From assembly GCA_026873275.1 (NCBI GenBank), contig JANTUC010000020.1, positions 62,001-126,000 on the forward strand: a stretch of DNA of 64,000 nucleotides. The letters are read 5' to 3'. The stretch is from Pseudopithomyces maydicus (Eukaryota > Ascomycota > Dothideomycetes > Pleosporales > Didymosphaeriaceae). Under the pieces are notes generated by a model. The model searched no databases. It was given only the letters and a program-made list of their open reading frames with translations, and was not told the origin of the DNA. The position numbers and the translations under genes were made by a program. Of this stretch, positions 23,818 through 36,273 are shown in pieces; within the stretch, counting starts at the first letter, position 1; each line of letters starts with the position of its first letter.

Positions 23818-25532
23818 ATGTCTTCCCAGCCGTCGCTGCTCGCTGCCAATGACTTCCTGTCCTTTGTGAACAACTCGCCCACCCGTATGCATGCCCCGCC
23901 ACCCCGCCCCGGAGCTCCCCCTGCTGACTGCGCCCAGCTTTCCACGCCGTGAAAGAGTCCAAGGACCGCCTGGAGAAAGCTGGCTTCACACAGATCAAGG
24001 TGAGTTATGCTGCTCGTGATCTTCGGGAGAACGCGACTGCAAAATGCATGCATCTCGTAGCACACGAGCACTGACCCGTTACGCCTCAGGAGCGCGACTC
24101 GTGGGCCTCCACCTTGCAGCCCGGCGGCAAGTACTACCTGACGCGAAATGGCTCCTCCATCGTCGCTTTCGCCATCGGCAAGAGCTGGAAGGCGGGCAAC
24201 CCTATTAGCATGATCGGTGCGCACACCGACTCGTGCTGCCTTCGCCTCAAGCCGGTTTCCAAGCGCCAGAGCGACGGCTTCCTCCAGGTGGCGTGCGAGA
24301 CATACGGTGGAGGCATCTGGCACACGTGGTTCGACCGCGATCTGTCCATCGCCGGCAGGGTCATGGTCAGGACGAAGGAGGGCAACATCGAGGCACGCCT
24401 GGTCAAGGTCGAGAGGCCCATCCTGCGTGTCCCGACGCTGGCCATCCACCTCGATCGCCAGGAGAACTTCTCTTTCAACAAGGAAACACAGCTGTACCCC
24501 ATTGCTGGTCTGGTCGCCGCCGAGCTCAACCGGCAGGGGAAGACTGCGGAGGCTGCCAAAGAAGAGGAGAAATCCCAGGACTCGCTCGACCCTCTGGCTG
24601 CCCCGCTGCAGAGGCACCATTCGTATCTCGTCGAAATCGTGGCTGAGGAGGCTGGCGTGAACCCTGAAGACATCCTAGACTTCGAGCTGCTTCTCTATGA
24701 CACCCAAAAGGCCGTTGTTGGTGGCTTGAACAATGAGCTCATCTTCTCTGCGCGCCTTGACAATCTGATGATGTCCTACTGCAGTGTCGAGGGCTTGATC
24801 CAGAGTTTAACCTCGTCTTCCGCCTTGGATAAGGACTCTACTATTCGCCTGATCGCTTTGTTCGACCACGAAGAGATTGGCAGCCGCACTGCGCAGGGCG
24901 CGGATTCTAACTGTAAGTCTTGAGCATTGCATGACCGTACACCAGTCATCTAACTCCGTTTAGTACTCCCCGCTGTTATCCGTAGGCTTTCGGTCTTGCC
25001 TCCGTCTGAGGGCTTCGACTCTGATAAATCTTATGATAAGGTCGATGTCGACTCTGCTACAGTATATGAGCAGACCCTATCGACCTCATTCCTCATCTCC
25101 GCAGACATGGCCCATTCGGTTCACCCTAACTACCCTGCCAAGTACGAGGCACAGCATCGTCCTGAGATGAACAAAGGTACCGTGATCAAAATTAATGCCA
25201 ACGCCCGCTACGCTACCAACTCACCTGGAATTGTTCTCGTTCAAGAAGCCGCACGCCTGGCCAAGAGAGGCTCTGCAAGCCCATCTTCTGTCAAGGAGGG
25301 TGTACCGCTTCAGCTTTTCGTTGTCCGAAATGACTCTTCTTGCGGAAGCACCATTGGACCTATGCTTTCAGCCGCCATGGGCGCCCGCACGCTTGACTTG
25401 GGTAACCCTCAGTTGAGCATGCACAGCATCAGAGAGACTGGTGGCGCACACGATGTTGAGTACGCTATTAATTTGTTTGAGAGCTTTTTCGAAAATTTTG
25501 AGGATTTGGAGAAGAAGATCATTGTCGACTAG
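23818..25532 (+). CDS. APE4: Aspartyl aminopeptidase (M18)
   Basis: Cytosolic/vacuolar metallopeptidase that removes N-terminal Asp or Glu. Exons: 23818-23884, 23938-23999, 24090-24912, 24964-25532; introns of 53, 90 and 51 bp, all GT-AG, and the sum gives an intact 506-residue protein. Metal and catalytic motifs are all visible: GAHTDSCCLR (His ligand and Asp), LFDHEEIGS (catalytic Glu and ligand), SADMAHSVHPNY, and RETGGAHDV (last His ligand). YGGGIWHTWFDRDLSIAGRV and ARLDNLMMSY are typical M18 segments. Start ATG 23818 (MSSQPSLLAANDF) fits the family N-terminus, followed by FLSFVNNSPTPFH across the first intron. The symbol is by analogy with yeast Ape4; vacuolar Ape1-type proteins differ at the N-terminus. 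Confidence 0.94.
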
Positions 25533-25754
25533 AGTATGAGGACGGGAAAATTAAATGTAGGACATTGGAAGGTAGATACCCTCGTTACGAATGTACTGCT
25601 ATGATTATTGTACACTTTCGGAATTCTTCCCGAAGCGTTCCGATCTGCCCCACGCCAAGCACCCCACCAAGGTGTTGTTCACCAACACGCAAACGCCGTA
25701 CGCCTTTCCTACGTACAATCACCCTTCTGTAGTGCACTGAATCCGTCGGAAACA

Positions 25755-26918
25755 ATGTCGCAATCAAAGTTTCTTACCGGCGACAAGGCGGGCATTGACG
25801 AGTTCCTTGACCGGTTCGATGTGAGTAACAGTCTCTCAGGCAGTTGTGCTATACTAACTGCGCATTCGAGGTCTTCCTTTTCGACTGCGATGGTGCGTCA
25901 TATCATTCGTCCCACGGCTTCCATGCTATTCACAAGCTGTGGCTCAAATACAGCAAAGACCGAAGAATAAATGGCTGATTGTGAAGAAGAATAGGCGTCC
26001 TCTGGTCTGGGGATCATATGTTCGAGAAAGTCCCCGAGACACTGGAAATGCTGAGGAGTAAAGGTAGGATGATAGCTGCATCTGGAAGAAGTCATACTGA
26101 CATGATTGCAAAGGCAAGCGGCTGGTATTCGTCACGAACAACAGCACCAAGTCGCGCGCAGACTACAAGAAGAAGTTCGACAAGCTCGGAATACCCGCAG
26201 AAGTGGTAGGTGGCATGCCTGAACCAATACACGGTGGTGCTAACGGAATGACCAGGACGAGGTCTTTGGATCATCCTACAGCGCTGCCGTATATATCGCA
26301 CGTATCCTCAAGCTCCCGGCACCGAAAAACAAAGTGTTCGTCATGGGCGAGAGCGGAATCGAGCAGGAACTCCAGGCAGAAGGTGTTCCGTACATTGGAG
26401 GCACTGATCCTGCACTCCGCCGCGACATCGAGCCTGAAGATTTCACAAACATCGCCAACGGCTCCATGCTCGATCCCGACGTCGGTATCGTCCTCAGCGG
26501 CCTAGACTTCCACATGAACTACCTCAAGACGGCCATCGGATTCCAGTACCTGCAGCGCGGCGCACAGTACCTGGCAACCAACATCGACAGCACACTCCCT
26601 CAGGCGCACAGCTTCTTCCCCGGCGCTGGAGCTAGCGGCGCTGGTTTGGAGAAGGCGATTGGGAAGACGCCTGTTTCGTTCGGCAAGCCGAGTCAGGCTA
26701 TGATGGATGCGATCGAGGGCAAGTTCAAGCTGAACCGGAGTAGGACGTGCATGATTGGAGATAGGCTGAACACGGATATTCAGTTCGGCATTGATGGAAA
26801 GCTGGGTGGCACATTGGCTGTCCTGACTGGCGTGAGCAAGAAGGAAGAGTTCCTTGCAGAGGGGGCAAAGACGGTGCCGTCGGCGTACGTCAATGCTATC
26901 AGTGATTTGCTGGGATAA
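25755..26918 (+). CDS. PHO13: HAD-type 4-nitrophenylphosphatase / phosphoglycolate phosphatase (Pho13)
   Basis: Haloacid-dehalogenase phosphatase that clears toxic side products such as 2-phosphoglycolate in the PHO13/PGP family. Exons: 25755-25820, 25871-25892 (22 nt), 25995-26063, 26114-26205, 26256-26918; introns of 50, 102, 50 and 50 bp. The sum is 912 bp, 303 residues, in frame. Motif I (FDCDGVLW, nucleophile Asp) is assembled from the 22-nt exon and the next exon; motif II is VTNNST; the motif III Lys sits in FGKPSQAMM; motif IV is GDRLNTDIQFG. The C2 cap region includes VGIVLSGLDFHMNY. Start ATG 25755 (MSQSKFLTGD). It begins about 220 bp after the stop of the aminopeptidase gene on the same strand. 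Confidence 0.93.
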
Positions 26919-27242
26919 GTGGATTCAGTCGCAGTTCATTGCTCTTAGAAAACACGATAGACATTGAGGTGAATGTAATAAGTAAACGCAATATTGGGGT
27001 AAGACGTGCTTGAACAAGGAGGGGAACATTCCAATCTTCAAACTTCCTAATCGGGTAATTCTGAAATCCATCGATTATGGTGTGAAAGTGAAGAATCGCA
27101 GCCCAAAACGCGTAGCATCCAGGAGTGGTTAGCGGCCAATTCACGCGACGCGCCTTTCGCGTGCCACTTTACGCGCCCCTCAACTCCCAAAACGCGCATC
27201 GAACAACAGCGGCAACAACGCATACCCACACATACAGACATC
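26919..27242. other. Intergenic, PHO13 3' region and PRI2 promoter
   Basis: A 324-bp spacer between two co-oriented genes. It holds a short MluI-like region with repeated CGCG motifs (about 27145-27175); no further feature seen. Confidence 0.5.
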
Positions 27243-28879
27243 ATGATCCGCCACGATTACTCACGAGTCGAGCCGAAGCGTCGCGCAAACATCGATGCCC
27301 GAAAGAAACAGTTTGCAAAAGCCGAGTTTGCACAACAGCATTATGACCACCGCCTCAACTTTTACACATTGCCGCCCACCGCAGAGATCACGCTTGAGGA
27401 GTTTGAGACATGGGCGATCAACCGATTGAAAGGTGGGATATAGCGATGGAGATGGTTGTTAGCGCTGTGCTGATACTCCGAATGCAGTGCTCTCTGAATT
27501 GGAGGCGTGTAGCTTCCGCAACCGCACCCCAGAAGAAACAACCGAGTACATGACCACCATATTGAACAAATACCTCCCACTACGCTCAAATTCATCACGC
27601 GGCGCAAATCTGCAAGAAGAAAGGAAGCGAGACCACTACTCGCACTTCATCCTCCGTCTCGCATTCTCCTCCACAGAAGAACTGCGCAAGCGCTTCTCAC
27701 ACCTCGAAACCATCCTATTCAGAATGCGATTCCGAGAAGACGACCCCCGCGAGCGACAAGACTTCGTGCGCAGCCTAGATCTAGAATGGGAAGAAGTAGC
27801 CGAGGACGAAAAGCGCGAGCTAAACAGCCAGCTCCTCGCCGCCATCGGCTCCAAGAAAGACGACAACCAGGACTGGTTCAAAGTAGACTGGGACCGCGTC
27901 CCCGAGCTCGTCGCCCAGCGGAAAGTCCTGCTAAAGCGCGGAACCGCGTACGTCCCCGCTCGCGAACAAACTAGCATCGTCGTCGCGGACTTTACGAAAC
28001 GCCTGGACCAAGCACTGCAGGTGTGTAGCCCCTGTTCCCCCATCCCCCCACCCCATACACACATGAATACATACTAACCTCACCCAGCTCACCGCCCGCG
28101 CCCTCCCCCGCCTCGACGAAGACGACCGCCTCTCCCCCATCCTCGCACACCTCTCTCAATCCTTCACCGCCCCCGAAGCCTCCTACTCCTCCTCTGACGC
28201 GCAAATCTCCGGCCTCTCCGCCATAACCGCGTCCTCCATCGACGCCCTCTCGCACAACTTCCCCCTCTGCATGCAAAATCTGCACCTCACCCTCCGCGCA
28301 AACTCGCACCTCAAGCACTACGCCCGCCTGCAGTACACGCTGTTCCTCAAGGGCATCGGCCTCACCCTCGACGAATGCATCCTCTTCTGGCGCCGCAGCT
28401 TCAAGCTCATGACCGACGAGAAGTTCACCAAAGAATACAAGTACAACATCAGACACGCGTATGGCGACGTAGGCGGCGACGCAAATCGCCGCGGGAGAGG
28501 CTACACGCCGTACTCGTGCCAGAAGCTGCTCACCGAGGCGCTGCCGGGTCCCGGCCAGGCCCACGGGTGTCCGTACCGGACGTTCAGCCCGGAGAACCTG
28601 GTGGGACTGCTGCAGCGGGTGGGTGTCCAGGAACGCGATGTGCTCAAGGGGGTTAGAGAGGATGTGGGCAAGCAGCGGTACCACGTGGCGTGTAACAGGG
28701 TGTTTGAACATGTGCACAAGGGGGAGATCAAGAAGGTGAAGGAGGAGGGGACGTGGGGCGTTGCAGAGCTGGATACGATTGTGCATCCGAATACGTATTT
28801 TAAGAGGAGTTGGTTGTTGAAGCATTTGGGGGAGGGGAATGCGGGGGTGGTGGGGGGTGGGGATAGGATGGAGGAGTGA
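27243..28879 (+). CDS. PRI2: DNA primase large subunit
   Basis: Regulatory Fe-S subunit of eukaryotic primase; with the small subunit and polymerase alpha it makes RNA-DNA primers. Exons: 27243-27432, 27488-28020, 28088-28879; introns of 55 and 67 bp; 504 residues in frame. Start ATG 27243 (MIRHDYSRVEPKRR). The N-terminal helical domain includes FYTLPPTAEITLEEFE, the basic ERKRDHYSHFILRLAF and WFKVDWDRVPELVAQR. The C-terminal domain carries the four Cys expected to bind the 4Fe-4S cluster: FPLCMQNLH, YSCQKLL, HGCPYR and VACNRVF, with the FWRRSF and GYTPYSC segments typical of PriL/Pri2. A Gly-rich tail ends the protein. Confidence 0.95.
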
Positions 28880-29699
28880 GTTGATGGGTGAGAGGATGGA
28901 AGAGTAAATGGGGCGAGGGAGGTGGGGAGGAGGGGAGGAGATGAAGAGCGAAGGGAGGGAGGGGAATGAGATGAAGATGTGTGCATAATTACTCTGGCGT
29001 TATGATGGGTTTGGGGGTTACCATGCATGGGATGCACTTGGTGGGTACTTTTCTTCTTTGCAAATAAATAGTCAATCAGCATGTATTTTGGGATATTTTT
29101 GAGTAAATTCGTATTTCACAGGGGCCTGGGGATGTGATTGAGTGAGTGATGGCTGGCTAGGTGAGTGTAGATAGGCAGAAGTCTTTAGTAGTTGGTCGAA
29201 TTGGTGAAGTGCGGAGTCCGTTTTTGAATCTTTGTTTTGAGTGGAGTGCTGAAGCCTGGATATTGATATAGGTTTTGTGTAAGTTAAATTAGTCGAGCGA
29301 CTTGTTCTGCCTGGGAAATGACACTGGTTGGAATCAAGCAAAAGTACATGATCTCATTTTGCAGCGTGCTTGATTGCGCTGTCGCTTCCAAGAGCTACAC
29401 CGAGTACATACTCCAATAACAGATCTATCTTCACGTGCTGGATATCCACGCCACATTGATATCGCCACCATTCAAGCCTAGGATCTATCTTTTATTGTCT
29501 GGGCGAACAGCCTAAAGCGGCTCGTATGAACCCCCAAGATGCAGGGATCCCGATCCTCACCGGTATCTCCATTAAACGACGACAATGAGCCTAGTCCCTA
29601 GGCCCCGCTCACTCCTCCGCGGCATCCATCCCAAGTTCTACATCTTCAAACATACCGCGTTGAGTCGATTTATCACTTGTCCATTGCGCCGGCGCAATC
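28880..29699. other. Intergenic
   Basis: G/A-rich stretch just after PRI2, then AT-rich spacer and the promoter of the next gene. No supported coding region. Confidence 0.5.
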
Positions 29700-31937
29700 A
29701 TGGCTGCACGCGCAGACTCTCTACCCCCTGTCGAGGATGATCCGTTGACGGCGTCGGATGCGGTGTCTCTACACACCATCGCCGAGCAAGCCGATGCATA
29801 TGAAGCACAGCAGCAGGAAGATGCTGATTTTGCACTCGCCCTTGCACTAGAGGAACAGGAATCAGCCAGGTTCGCCCGTACGCAAAGGATCCTCCATCCC
29901 GAGAGTAGCGAGCCCACCGCAACCGGAACGGAACCTTCTGTGCCGTACCGTGACGAACCCGGAGATGAAAATGATATCGATCCCCCTCCATACCGTGACG
30001 ACCCTGATGCCGAACCCGCGGAAGGACAACAAGATGTTGATGCAGAAGCCGCGGGCGCACCCCTCGCCGCCAGAACGTCTTCCTACGAATCATCCGGAAA
30101 ATTCTGAAAGCATGGGTATACTATCTCATCTGGAGTATCGTGTTCACCATGGTGATTGTCATGGTCGTGCTAACTACGGCGCTCTTCCTCGGTGACAATC
30201 AAGGAAAAAACAAGGGTGATCCAAAGGAAGCAGCATGGCTGGCATCCGGATCGACAGAATGGGACCTCAATCTTCCCAAACTATACCCTGCCCTCGAGGA
30301 AACCACTCAGAGCCAATGTAAAAAGGATTGGGAACGCCTCGCAGCAAGCCTACCCTGCCACCGCATGATTCTCTCGTCTGCCTGGGACAACGGAAATGCC
30401 ACAGAGGCGAAGGAAGCAGGTGCCGACCCCGTCTATTACAGAACCGCCGTCTGCACACGAGAGTGCAAAGATGAGCTCAAGAGTCTCGACGAAAGTATGC
30501 GCGACACGTGTTTTAACCGGTCCAACCATTTCGACTTTGACCGCTATGGAAAAGACGGTAAAGCTTATTTTGAGTCGGATAGGGTAGAAGAGGGCCCTGC
30601 GGATGTACCTAGGAACTTATTGGCACGATACGATCGCCTGTGCTCTGGACCTCCAAAGAAATATATCGGGCAGCAGCCGCCGAGCTGTGCAGAGCATATG
30701 TGGATGACGTGGGGCATTGTCGATGGAAAGAATGAGGCAACCCTGAACGGCTTGGAAACCTTCCTCGAGCAGACATCCGTAAAGAAGACGATCCCTGGAA
30801 CTCGGCAAGAGGTCGTCAAGTTGATGCGATCCGGCCAAAACAGAACCTTCACACGCAAAACAAACAGCCGTAGTGTGGGGCCTGGTCGAGGCCAGACTGA
30901 ATGCACCGACTGCGAGCGAGACTGGTTCAAAAGAAAGATGCTGAGCTTCAGATACGGCGAGGTGGTGGAACCTGGGACCAGAAACCCGCTCACGCTTGCC
31001 GACTTCGCAGACAAGATGAAGAACGCCTCACAGCGATGCTACGCGTACAACCAGCAAGAAACCCGAATCTGGGAGGCTGCAGGCCTATGGTGTGACGGCT
31101 CCCCCTGCCGCAAAGACACCTCCATCCCAGTACAAGTCATGAACGTCCTCCACGGCTACGACACCAACCACGGTCCCACCCAGCCCGATCTCGACCGCGT
31201 CCCAGCCCCCAAGAAACAAGCCGTCCGCACCCTCCTCACCGCCATGCAAAACATGCGCTGCGCCGCCCTCGGCATCTCCAACACAGACCTCTCAAACCCC
31301 TCATCACATCCGCCTCCTTCCTCACCCGCCTCTGCTCCCCCCGCTGCCTCAACTCCCTCGACCGCATCGCCCCCTCCTCGACGCAGCATCCTACCCCAAC
31401 TCCCCCGCCACCCTCATCAAAGAATACGCAGCAAACGTCCACACCCTCTGCAGATCCACCCCAGACGTAGCATTCACAACCTCCCCCGAGCAAATCTGCG
31501 CCCCAGCCTACGCATCCCTCAACCTAACCCACCTCATCTCCTCGCCTTCCTCCTCCTCCCCATCCTCCCCCTCTGCCCCGCGCCTCCATCCTAGCCACGT
31601 TCCGCACCGCCCTCGCCGTCGTGAAGCACTACAACAGCGCCTTCCGCTTCGACAATCTGCAGGCGTATCCCGAGCTGAGGAACCTGCGCATCGCGGAGAG
31701 CGCGTGCAATACGTGTGCGGGGCAGATTTTCATAGGCAGGGAGGGCGAGTGGAATGAGACGGTGAGGGCGTTTTTGGAGGACCCGGAGGTGGATGGGGGG
31801 AGTATGTGAGGGTCGCGAGGGAGGGGTGGGTCCAGTGCGCGAAGATGTTTGGGGTGAGGTTGTGGAATCGGGAGAGGAGGGAGTTGATGGAGAAAGTTGG
31901 GTTGGGGGATGGGGTTGGGGGGGTGAAGCTCGAGTGA
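29700..31937 (+). CDS. Single-pass membrane protein with Cys-rich outer domain, unknown function
   Basis: I join four stretches into one intron-less gene of about 747 residues. Start ATG 29700 (MAARADSLPP). The N-terminal about 135 residues are acidic, with two PPYRDD/VPYRDE repeats. A basic juxtamembrane segment (RRQNVFLRIIRKILKAW) precedes a strong membrane segment (YLIWSIVFTMVIVMVVLTTA), so the large C-terminal part probably faces outside or the lumen; it has many Cys (QCKKD, LPCHRM, VCTREC, TECTDCERDW, GLWCDGSPCR) and N-glycosylation sequons. Frame is lost by one base near 30060, 31297-31300, 31370-31374, 31545-31590 (two bases) and 31795-31800, all C or G runs; six added bases close the frame to the TGA at 31935-31937. 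I do not recognise the family. Alternative: two separate genes; the in-line topology makes one more likely. Confidence 0.6.
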
Positions 31938-32962
31938 GAGTGATGGGTGGGGGAGGGGGAGGGGGAGAGGGTTGGTTGTATGATATATATGGGATCTGGA
32001 CGAGTTTTCTTTTGGGGGGACGGGAAAGGCGGGTGGTGGTGTGTACTGTGTTGTGGAATTGATATTGTGTGTCTAGTCCATCGATCGTCGTTGCAAGAAC
32101 ATGGAGAGGTCAATGATACTTTAAATTTCCATGGTGTGGTTTTGGTGACTTTGGTCTGCTAGTATTGGTCATGGTGACGTGAGGATGTCCATTATGCCAG
32201 TGTTCAGTATAGATTGTGTTAGAAACGTGTTTACAGCAATTCTCGGCAAGAACAGAGATTTTTGTAATCTTCAGTAATTGTCTGTAGGACTTGAGCTGTG
32301 TGGTCGATACTGGTATTGCACATGCATCTGCTAATACGACGTAAATATACATATGAGATTTTACGAGCGAACTTTTTTCAACTGTCACAAAAGGCGACGA
32401 CAGGTTTTTTCCCAACCTGTTTATCTACTTAGCTACTGTGCTACTCACTTTCATGAAATCTAAGCATATGTTAGGGAAGCATTTTAAACTCTGTGCTTTC
32501 CACCTCCTATGTTGCTTGGACTGAATACTCATTACTATAGTTCTATTATGATTTTTGCTTTCCCATCGACTGTAATGACTTCCTTATGTTTAGTTTACTT
32601 ATTTATTTTATTTTTGTATATGAACCTATCGCGTTTAGCTGGATACGGCATGATGATCAAATACCTGTCCAATTTAGATAAGATGTTGTGAATAGTCCGG
32701 CCATATCCATATGGAAACCTTATGAACTCGTGGAAAACGAAGCAAATAAAACTCCGGGTTGTTACTCCCAAGACTATAAGTATACAGACTGAACCCCGAA
32801 AGAAGAAGAACGGATAGCTGCGTCATTGAAAAGGCAGGAAGTACCACCCCAAAGCAAGATTGTGTATGTTTCTGCATCCAAAAAATGCACAACTGTCTTT
32901 AGTTCAAGACAGATCTTGATTCATTAAGCCTAGCAATATTCCACGCCACTACAACTATCCAA
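31938..32962. other. Intergenic, AT-rich
   Basis: Convergent 3' space of the membrane-protein gene and the GH11 gene. It holds a weak copy of the dispersed repeat (about 32376-32455). No gene seen. Confidence 0.5.
32376..32455 (+). repeat. Dispersed repeat, copy D (degenerate)
   Basis: It shares the order GTCACAA..GG.., GACGACAG.TTTTTTCCC, then TCTACTTAGCTACTGTGCTACT with the better copies near 42 kb, but is more diverged. Found by eye. Confidence 0.35.
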
Positions 32963-33754
32963 TCAAGCCTCAAACGGCGCCGCCGCCTTCTTCGCCTTCT
33001 TCGGCCTACAAATCGGCCCCAACGTCTGCGTAGGCGTCACACAAACCTGGGACCTCGTCGTCGCCGTCGGCGTCTCCACGATCGTCCCCGTAGGCCTCAC
33101 TCCTACCGTGATATCCGCATTACCCTGGCCCTGCTGGCCCTCCACCACAATATACGTGTTACCCAGCGCTCCCATGGGCAGACCAGCAGCCACCCACGCG
33201 TTGTAATGGTTAGCAAACGTGATGGTTCCACCGCGGCGGTTGGTCCTTCGCACGGACCAGTATTGCCGCAGGTCGCCGTTGTACTTGGACCAGAGCTCGT
33301 ACTGAGCGCCGTCACTGTTGTGGTAGCCGAAGAAGGAGTGCCCTGTGTTGTCTGAGGGGTTGTGCGTGGCGAAGGCTTCGACGACGTAGAATTCAACGCG
33401 CGGGTTGCTGGTGAAGCCGTAGAGGGCGAGGTAGGAGTTTCCTTGGGGGTTGTACTTGGCGGTGTAGTTTACGACGCTGGATGGGGGTTAGCACGATGTG
33501 TATGTATGTACGTGTGTATGCATGTCGCGGAGGAAGACGTACAGGGTCTTACTCCCGCGGTAGCCCTTTCCGGATACAAAGTTCCCTCCAGCTCCCAAGA
33601 CCCAGTCCAGTGTGAAGCGTCCAGCCTCGAGACTCTTGTACGTGTAGTTTGTGGCCTTCTCGCCGTTGCCCCAGTTCTGGATGTAAAACTGCTGGCTGTT
33701 GGCGACTGAGAAGAGGGCCGCGGCCGTGGCGAGGATGTTCTTGAAAGAAACCAT
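32963..33754 (-). CDS. Secreted GH11 endo-1,4-beta-xylanase
   Basis: Predicted secreted xylanase. Start ATG 33754 opens a signal peptide (MVSFKNILATAAALFSVANS). Two exons on the minus strand, about 33553-33754 and 32963-33476, with a 76-bp intron holding a CTAAC branch site. Family features: VNYTAKYNPQGNSYLALYGF, PRVEFYVVE with the probable nucleophile Glu, YQYW-like RQYWSVRR, and the second Glu in YIVVEGQQGQGNADITV. About 238 residues with a short Lys/Ala-rich tail after the catalytic domain, which is unusual. The two exons do not join in frame: one base is short at or near the junction (G3 run 33554-33556), as in many other genes here. GH11 enzymes attack arabinoxylan of plant walls. Confidence 0.85.
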
Positions 33755-36273
33755 CTTGGAAGTGCCTCTGGTGGTTTGAGAGGTGCTGGAGCTCCAGATG
33801 TGGCTTTCAGATGCTTCTTATAGCTTTGACGATGGCGCTGTCCAAGACTGGGGAAGTAGTAGGCTTATTCTCGCTTGACATCATTGCAGTCTTGGGTCTC
33901 TGCATGTTGTTGTTTACCCGGTGGCGATGATGCAGGTCGTGGTGGTTTCAATACGAGGCTCTTACATGCTCGGACGTGTCACGATAAGCCAGATGAGGTG
34001 GCCTAGGATACTAAGAATAGCTTTTTCGGTGTACATATCAATATTTTGTTACCATCTTCCCCTAGAAACATGTTTTTTCGTCATTTTAATTTGCAAATGG
34101 CCGGGGTTGTTTTGATATCGTTCTGGATACTCGTCGATGCTGGGCGATTACGTCCATGGTGTTGCCCTTCCGTAGGTACGCGTGGACCTTTGCCAATACT
34201 GCGATGCAACATTGGAGTCAGTGTTCCATTTGCCTGTTACCGGATTCACTAGGCCCTTCGTGTCGTATCTGCATGTATGATGTTATCGCTTACCCGGTAG
34301 CGAAGATATCGTAACCCGGATAGCGAGCGTGCAGTGCCGCCCACCCATATAAAGACCCAATGCGCGCAGATCTTTGCAAGAATTGGCCCGGGGATTCCTC
34401 GAAAAACCAAAACAACGGAACTGGCGATGGTGTGAACTTCATCTACGAAGCATCGAAACTGCAGGTAAAAGTGGGCATTTGATACCTGATCAAGCTACGC
34501 GTTAATCCTCCTAAACAATCCTTCGCCGCCCCGGGATCTGGGTGTTAGTCTAGATAGGATAAAGCAGGTTCTCTCAGTCGATGTTGGTGTTTTAGCGCCT
34601 GGTAGAAGGGTTCCTCACGATCGCTGGCACTGCAGGAAAAGTGGTCCATGCTAACGATACAAAGACCAAACTAAGTGTAGGATCCACCCTGCAGAAATCC
34701 ACGTCTACTATACGAACTAAATCCCGAATCCTCTGTCACTTTGTATCAATACCAGTAAAGAATTGTAATTCTCAGTTTGAATATTTGCAATAGTAAACAG
34801 CATGCAGTACAAGCTGCCAGAAGATATCTGTGCAATGACGTAGACATCATTCTCACCAATCCCAATAGCTCTTCGTTCAGCTGAGCTCCTCTGCATTCCG
34901 AGACCTGGCGCTTATACTCGGCGCCTGAGACTGCAGAGAACTGTACATAAGAGTGAGCACAAAAAAAGGGTCCAACGTACATACCTCCGTCAGCCTCTCC
35001 ATCATCCTGCATTAGCACAATGCTTGAACAGGCAGCTGTGTGTGTATCTCACTTCTCCGATGCATATTCGCCCCTCGAACGAAGCTACTTCAGCTCCTCC
35101 GCTTCGTATTGCGCTTACTTTTCCTCGCTTATGTATGCACCCGATCCTTGAGCGCTTCGAGAAGCCGAAATGCCGCCATCGACGGCACCTTGCTTCCTTG
35201 GTACTGGATACAACAATTCCGTCGCGGTGTAATTGTCTCGTATCTCACGGTTGCCTGGGATCTTGGGGATTTAGAGTCACTGGGTGTGATTCTAGCTACG
35301 TCACAGCGTGATTCGGTGGTGGTGCTAAACTGGTTTTTCACTTTTACTGTCGTCCTTTGGATACTTTGGTGCGCTTTTGTAGCATGCTTGGCTTGTGGCG
35401 TGGGATCTGTTCACTTAACATGTTCAGTTAGATCCCGAAGCTTCAAGCTCGAAGCCCCGCAACGCCAAATTACCCAAGACGATTCCTGCCCAGGCTCCGG
35501 TCTTATTCCAAAAGCTTACTTGTTTAAAATCTATCTAGGCATTTACTTCTGTTACTCATCCACACAAACACGATAAGGAGCTCTAAGGAATTAGTTTGGT
35601 GATGACGATGATGCGCTGAGCCTCTCAAAAATACCTATTTAGATACCTACCGGGCAATTTAGCCGGACGCGCACTTCAAGTGACTATGCCTCTTTTTCGA
35701 TACAGGACGAAAGCTGGCAAACGTCATTTTGTAATAGTCTGTACCCTCTTTTTATTTTAGATTACCTAGGTAAAGGCATAGCCAGGAATACCTCGTCTCT
35801 TCCAGATATTTAATTTTGTTTTCTGAGATCGTCTGTACATAACGTTGAAAAACTGAAAATTGACATGAAGTTGCAAAAATACGAAGCCGACGCGCATCCT
35901 TCCCAAACACAAGGCCTGCCAGCCCTGGCTATATGATATTAACATGGGTAAAGCGCATAGCTGATCCTCATATATTGATACTTTAAACAAACGTCAAGGC
36001 ATCAACAGAACTATTTCGTGAGAATAACGACAGTAAGTCATATGTCTTCTCCTCAGCCATCACTAGATGTCATATATTGCTGGAGAGGAATCGAGAAGCA
36101 TTTGCCAAGGTGCTCCATCAACAAACTTCCTAATCGAGCAATATTGAAAACCATCGATAGCTTCGCGTCACTGATCTTCACACGGACCATCTGTCAACGC
36201 GGGGCTCCACATCTAGAGCCCCACGCATCCACCGTATATCCTAACCATCTCTGTATTTGAATTCGATATTTCT
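33755..36273. other. Long intergenic stretch
   Basis: About 2.5 kb. A TATATAA-like site near 34346 has no convincing gene downstream. A 178-residue hydrophobic open frame (35040-35576, +) has no intron logic or known domain and is not called. The sequence is AT-richer than the left part of the window. Confidence 0.5.

Noticed and set aside
22955..23869. 304-residue open frame through the CDH1/APE4 spacer
   Set aside because: Ends inside the aminopeptidase first exon in another frame; Arg/Ala/Gly-rich composition typical of GC-rich non-coding DNA.
23598..24620. 340-residue open frame antisense to the aminopeptidase
   Set aside because: The plus strand encodes a complete M18 peptidase with all metal ligands over the same bases.
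35040..35576. 178-residue hydrophobic open frame on the plus strand
   Set aside because: Hydrophobic composition but no recognisable membrane-protein family, no splice structure, and start context and codon use look random.
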